Part shown: positions 7,858 through 9,869 of the stretch, in pieces
How the letters are laid out: the number at the start of each line of letters is the position of its first letter
Numbering within the stretch: position 1 is the first letter of the stretch
Source: Rickettsiales bacterium
Lineage (GTDB): Bacteria > Pseudomonadota > Alphaproteobacteria > Rickettsiales > Deianiraeaceae
DNA: 9,869 nucleotides
Direction of reading: 5' to 3'
Assembly (NCBI GenBank): GCA_017477855.1
Contig: JAFUUN010000001.1
Span: forward strand, 1 to 9,869
Notes under the pieces: generated by a model
Database searches by the model: none
Told to the model about the DNA's origin: nothing
The model's input: only the letters and a program-made list of their open reading frames with translations
Made by a program: the position numbers and the translations under genes

Positions 7858-9825
7858 TTATCTTGTAAATATCAGCTTAAATTTCTCAAAAATTTTCTTG
7901 TTTGTTACGTCCTCTATTTTAATGTTCTGGTTGTCATTTAATGAAAAAACAATCCTTTGGTAAAAATGTTTATCCTCTTTAACTGAATCATTACGAACAA
8001 TCATGTCAATGTTTTTTCCAATTAGGCACTCCGTTATTGTGCAATATATTGACGAGATTGGCAAATTGTATAAGAAAAACACTTCTGGTCTAATTTGTGA
8101 AGAAATATCATAGACAACGATGTCACCATCTTTGTAGCCAAAAATCATTTCAACAATTCCAGCGGTGCGCGTTTTTTCAAGTATCTTATCTGCAAGAACC
8201 GTTATATTTTCCTCTGTGTCATAATTAGGAAAAATTGCTGGATAAAATTTGCAAACCGCTCCAAGTTCACCGTTGAATTTAGAACTCACAATCGTTGGCA
8301 AATAAATATTACCATGTTCGTCTTTTATGCAATAAAAACAGAATACATTATCCGCAACATTCTTTTCATTATACTTAATTCCGAGTTTTTCCAGCAAGCT
8401 TTCTCTTGATTTATTCTCATGCTGATATAGAAAACTATCAATATAATCTAAACCATAAATGTTAACATGGTCATTTTTTAGCTGGTTCACAATATATTCC
8501 TTCTCACGATTTTGGTTCAGAAATGCATATTTCAAGTTGTATTGCTTTAAGATTTTGTGGAGAGAATATGTATTTAACTCTTCGTAAACATGGATGTATT
8601 TGAAGCAAGCTAACATCGTTATCGGTGTGTTATATCGCGTCAACAAAATTAGATTTTTACCAGTTTTTTTCTTCAACTTTTGGCACAATTTTATGAAAAC
8701 AATCTGTGAGGAAATGTCTTTTTCGCTTTCCAAATCAAAAAAAATCAATATATTCTGCCCACTAATTTGTGCCTTGCTGACTGTTTCATAGATAAAATCT
8801 TTCTCTCGTGCAGGAAAGTTAAAATATGAAACATCAATGTTTTTTGTGATAAAAGTTGTCTTGTTTTTTTTATCATTCTCTTGACAGAAAATGCTGGCCA
8901 AACTGCTGTTTGCAAAAACTTTCATGCTGCTTTTTTCAAATAGCTGAATAACTTCATTTTTGCTTGCAGCATAATCTATTATCATCTCATGTTCATAGTC
9001 GTAGGCATACGCTACACACTTTTTGTTTTGATTATAAAAATATGGAATTTCTCTGGTTATCTTTGCTATTATTGCGCCCAAGCCAATCCGTTGTCGTTGT
9101 ATCGCGAAAATTGTCTCATATGTTATACCAAATTTAATGTCATCAAACTGAAATGACCCGTTTTTATCTATACTAAAATGTATGCAATATGGATAGTTTT
9201 TTATTTCAATTGACTCGCCAAAATTGTATAAAATCCTGGAAATTTCTCTTCTTTGTGCAAGTGTTTGTCCTAAAACAGGAGCACAAAACAGCTTCTTGCT
9301 ATTCACAATTGCATGCTCAAAGATGTCTAAAACAATCTGGTTTTTACACCTATCATTAATGCAAACTGCACAAAATTGCCGCGTGTTCTTCAAATCATCA
9401 AGTTCTTTTTTGTTATTAACTGTAAACCCTGCCTTCTTTGCAAGCGTTTTAAAACTGGCTTTTGAGTACTTGGATAACAGGTAATCACTGTGAAAAACAT
9501 TGAGTTTTTTGTTGCGTTTTTCTTGAACGATTTTTCTCATTATGTTCTCAATTTTTGCATCACTGAGAATTGGAAAAATTTGAGTAATTTTCTCCTTTCT
9601 TACAACCTCCAAGATGCCCTTTTCAGTGATTTTTTCAACATAAAACTTAACATCATCATCCAGAACAAGTTTTAGTGTATCAGTGTTCGTGAGGACAAAA
9701 ACATTGCAGTTTTCGCATAAATTTGATATGAGTTCATTCACAAGAACGATGCTTTGTTGGAGTAGTAAGTCGCTTTGAAGGCATGAACACACAAACAGAA
9801 CATTCTTTTTTTCATCCTTGGGCAT
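7858..9825 (-). CDS. Degenerate CarB-like protein (carbamoyl-phosphate synthase large-subunit relative, probably not a working synthase)
   Basis: CarB makes carbamoyl phosphate with two homologous ATP-grasp halves and is about 1070 aa; this protein has 655. Half one: a Rossmann-like start (residues 8-45), then VKFYVEKITEKGILEVVRKE (59-78), where CarB has its Y.EP.T...V..VI..E strand-helix. APVLGQTL (182-189) stands at CarB's VAPAQTL, and TFITKNIDVSYFNF (324-337) at CarB's YVVTKIPRFNF. Half two repeats this: NTPITM (399-404) for NCNPETV, YIHVYEELNTYSLHKILKQ (410-428), then VVYDISSQIRPEVFF (570-584) at CarB's YLIEVNPRAAR, and HFYQRIVFSL (620-629) near the end. In both halves the Gly-rich ATP lid is absent, and the E-x-N-P-R metal site is altered (DDIKFG at 228-233; DISSQIR at 573-579). 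The C-terminal allosteric domain is also missing. No good ribosome site is visible; the ATG abuts a TAA, suggesting coupling. The call rests on motif order, not on a search; function is unknown. Confidence 0.6.
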   Translation of the reverse strand: MPKDEKKNVLFVCSCLQSDLLLQQSIVLVNELISNLCENCNVFVLTNTDTLKLVLDDDVKFYVEKITEKGILEVVRKEKITQIFPILSDAKIENIMRKIVQEKRNKKLNVFHSDYLLSKYSKASFKTLAKKAGFTVNNKKELDDLKNTRQFCAVCINDRCKNQIVLDIFEHAIVNSKKLFCAPVLGQTLAQRREISRILYNFGESIEIKNYPYCIHFSIDKNGSFQFDDIKFGITYETIFAIQRQRIGLGAIIAKITREIPYFYNQNKKCVAYAYDYEHEMIIDYAASKNEVIQLFEKSSMKVFANSSLASIFCQENDKKNKTTFITKNIDVSYFNFPAREKDFIYETVSKAQISGQNILIFFDLESEKDISSQIVFIKLCQKLKKKTGKNLILLTRYNTPITMLACFKYIHVYEELNTYSLHKILKQYNLKYAFLNQNREKEYIVNQLKNDHVNIYGLDYIDSFLYQHENKSRESLLEKLGIKYNEKNVADNVFCFYCIKDEHGNIYLPTIVSSKFNGELGAVCKFYPAIFPNYDTEENITVLADKILEKTRTAGIVEMIFGYKDGDIVVYDISSQIRPEVFFLYNLPISSIYCTITECLIGKNIDMIVRNDSVKEDKHFYQRIVFSLNDNQNIKIEDVTNKKIFEKFKLIFTR

Positions 9826-9869
9826 TTACATAAGCTGGAAACCTAAAATATAAAAAACAAGTACGATAT
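9826..9869 (-). CDS. Possible C-terminal end of an upstream hydrophobic protein
   Basis: On the minus strand one frame reads IVLVFYILGFQLM and stops at TAA 9828-9826, directly against the ATG of the CarB-like gene. The hydrophobic residues look like the last membrane helix of an upstream operon gene. Only 13 codons are visible. A second frame runs on into the CarB-like gene to a TGA and is less convincing. The fragment is too short to identify. Confidence 0.35.
   Translation of the reverse strand, partial: IVLVFYILGFQLM

Noticed and set aside
187..9675. Plus-strand open frames, for example 4193-4486, 6453-6749, 9224-9484
   Set aside because: All lie opposite long minus-strand genes, have no convincing ribosome sites or domains, and read as reverse-strand shadows.
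7858..9825. Active carbamoyl-phosphate synthase
   Set aside because: Both ATP-grasp lids and the usual metal ligands are missing, and the length is about 60% of CarB.

Overview
The window comes from an AT-rich bacterial genome, and all credible genes lie on the minus strand. The best taxonomic hint is gene type. One large protein has the Rickettsiales style of VirB6/TrbL: a long extracytoplasmic region joined to a polytopic domain with a GPFFF...FLAFQSTEKRW..WW core. Together with the low GC content this suggests an alphaproteobacterium of the Rickettsiales or a related intracellular lineage. That placement is inference; no rRNA or other marker is present.

Layout in transcription order, from high to low coordinates. 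(1) 9869-9826 may hold the last codons of a hydrophobic protein whose stop abuts the next start. (2) 9825-7858 is a 655-aa relative of the carbamoyl-phosphate synthase large subunit (CarB). It keeps the two-half architecture, but both ATP-grasp lids and key catalytic residues are missing, and both halves carry an FCxxCIxD motif. (3) 7794-3970 is a very large, Cys-rich protein with a signal peptide and no recognised function. (4) 3891-607 is the VirB6/TrbL-like protein, a probable inner-membrane channel component of a type IV secretion system. (5) 605-1 is tatC, complete at its N terminus and cut by the window edge.

The genes are very tightly packed: TAA directly against ATG, then 63 nt, 78 nt and 1 nt. 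No terminator is visible between them, so a single operon is likely. The most notable point is the junction of genes 3 and 4. They lie in the same reading frame, separated by one TAA and 26 sense codons of coding-like composition. The second protein lacks its own signal peptide, and both proteins carry a related WHPL...G..I.L.V.G segment near their N termini. They may be two halves of a roughly 2,400-residue VirB6-like protein, split by a stop or joined by readthrough, or they may be two tandem paralogues.

A plausible joint role is cell-envelope work: a T4SS membrane/surface assembly plus Tat export. The CarB-like pseudoenzyme has no obvious place in it. There is no gene-free stretch above 300 bases, and no tRNA, rRNA, CRISPR array or insertion sequence was seen.
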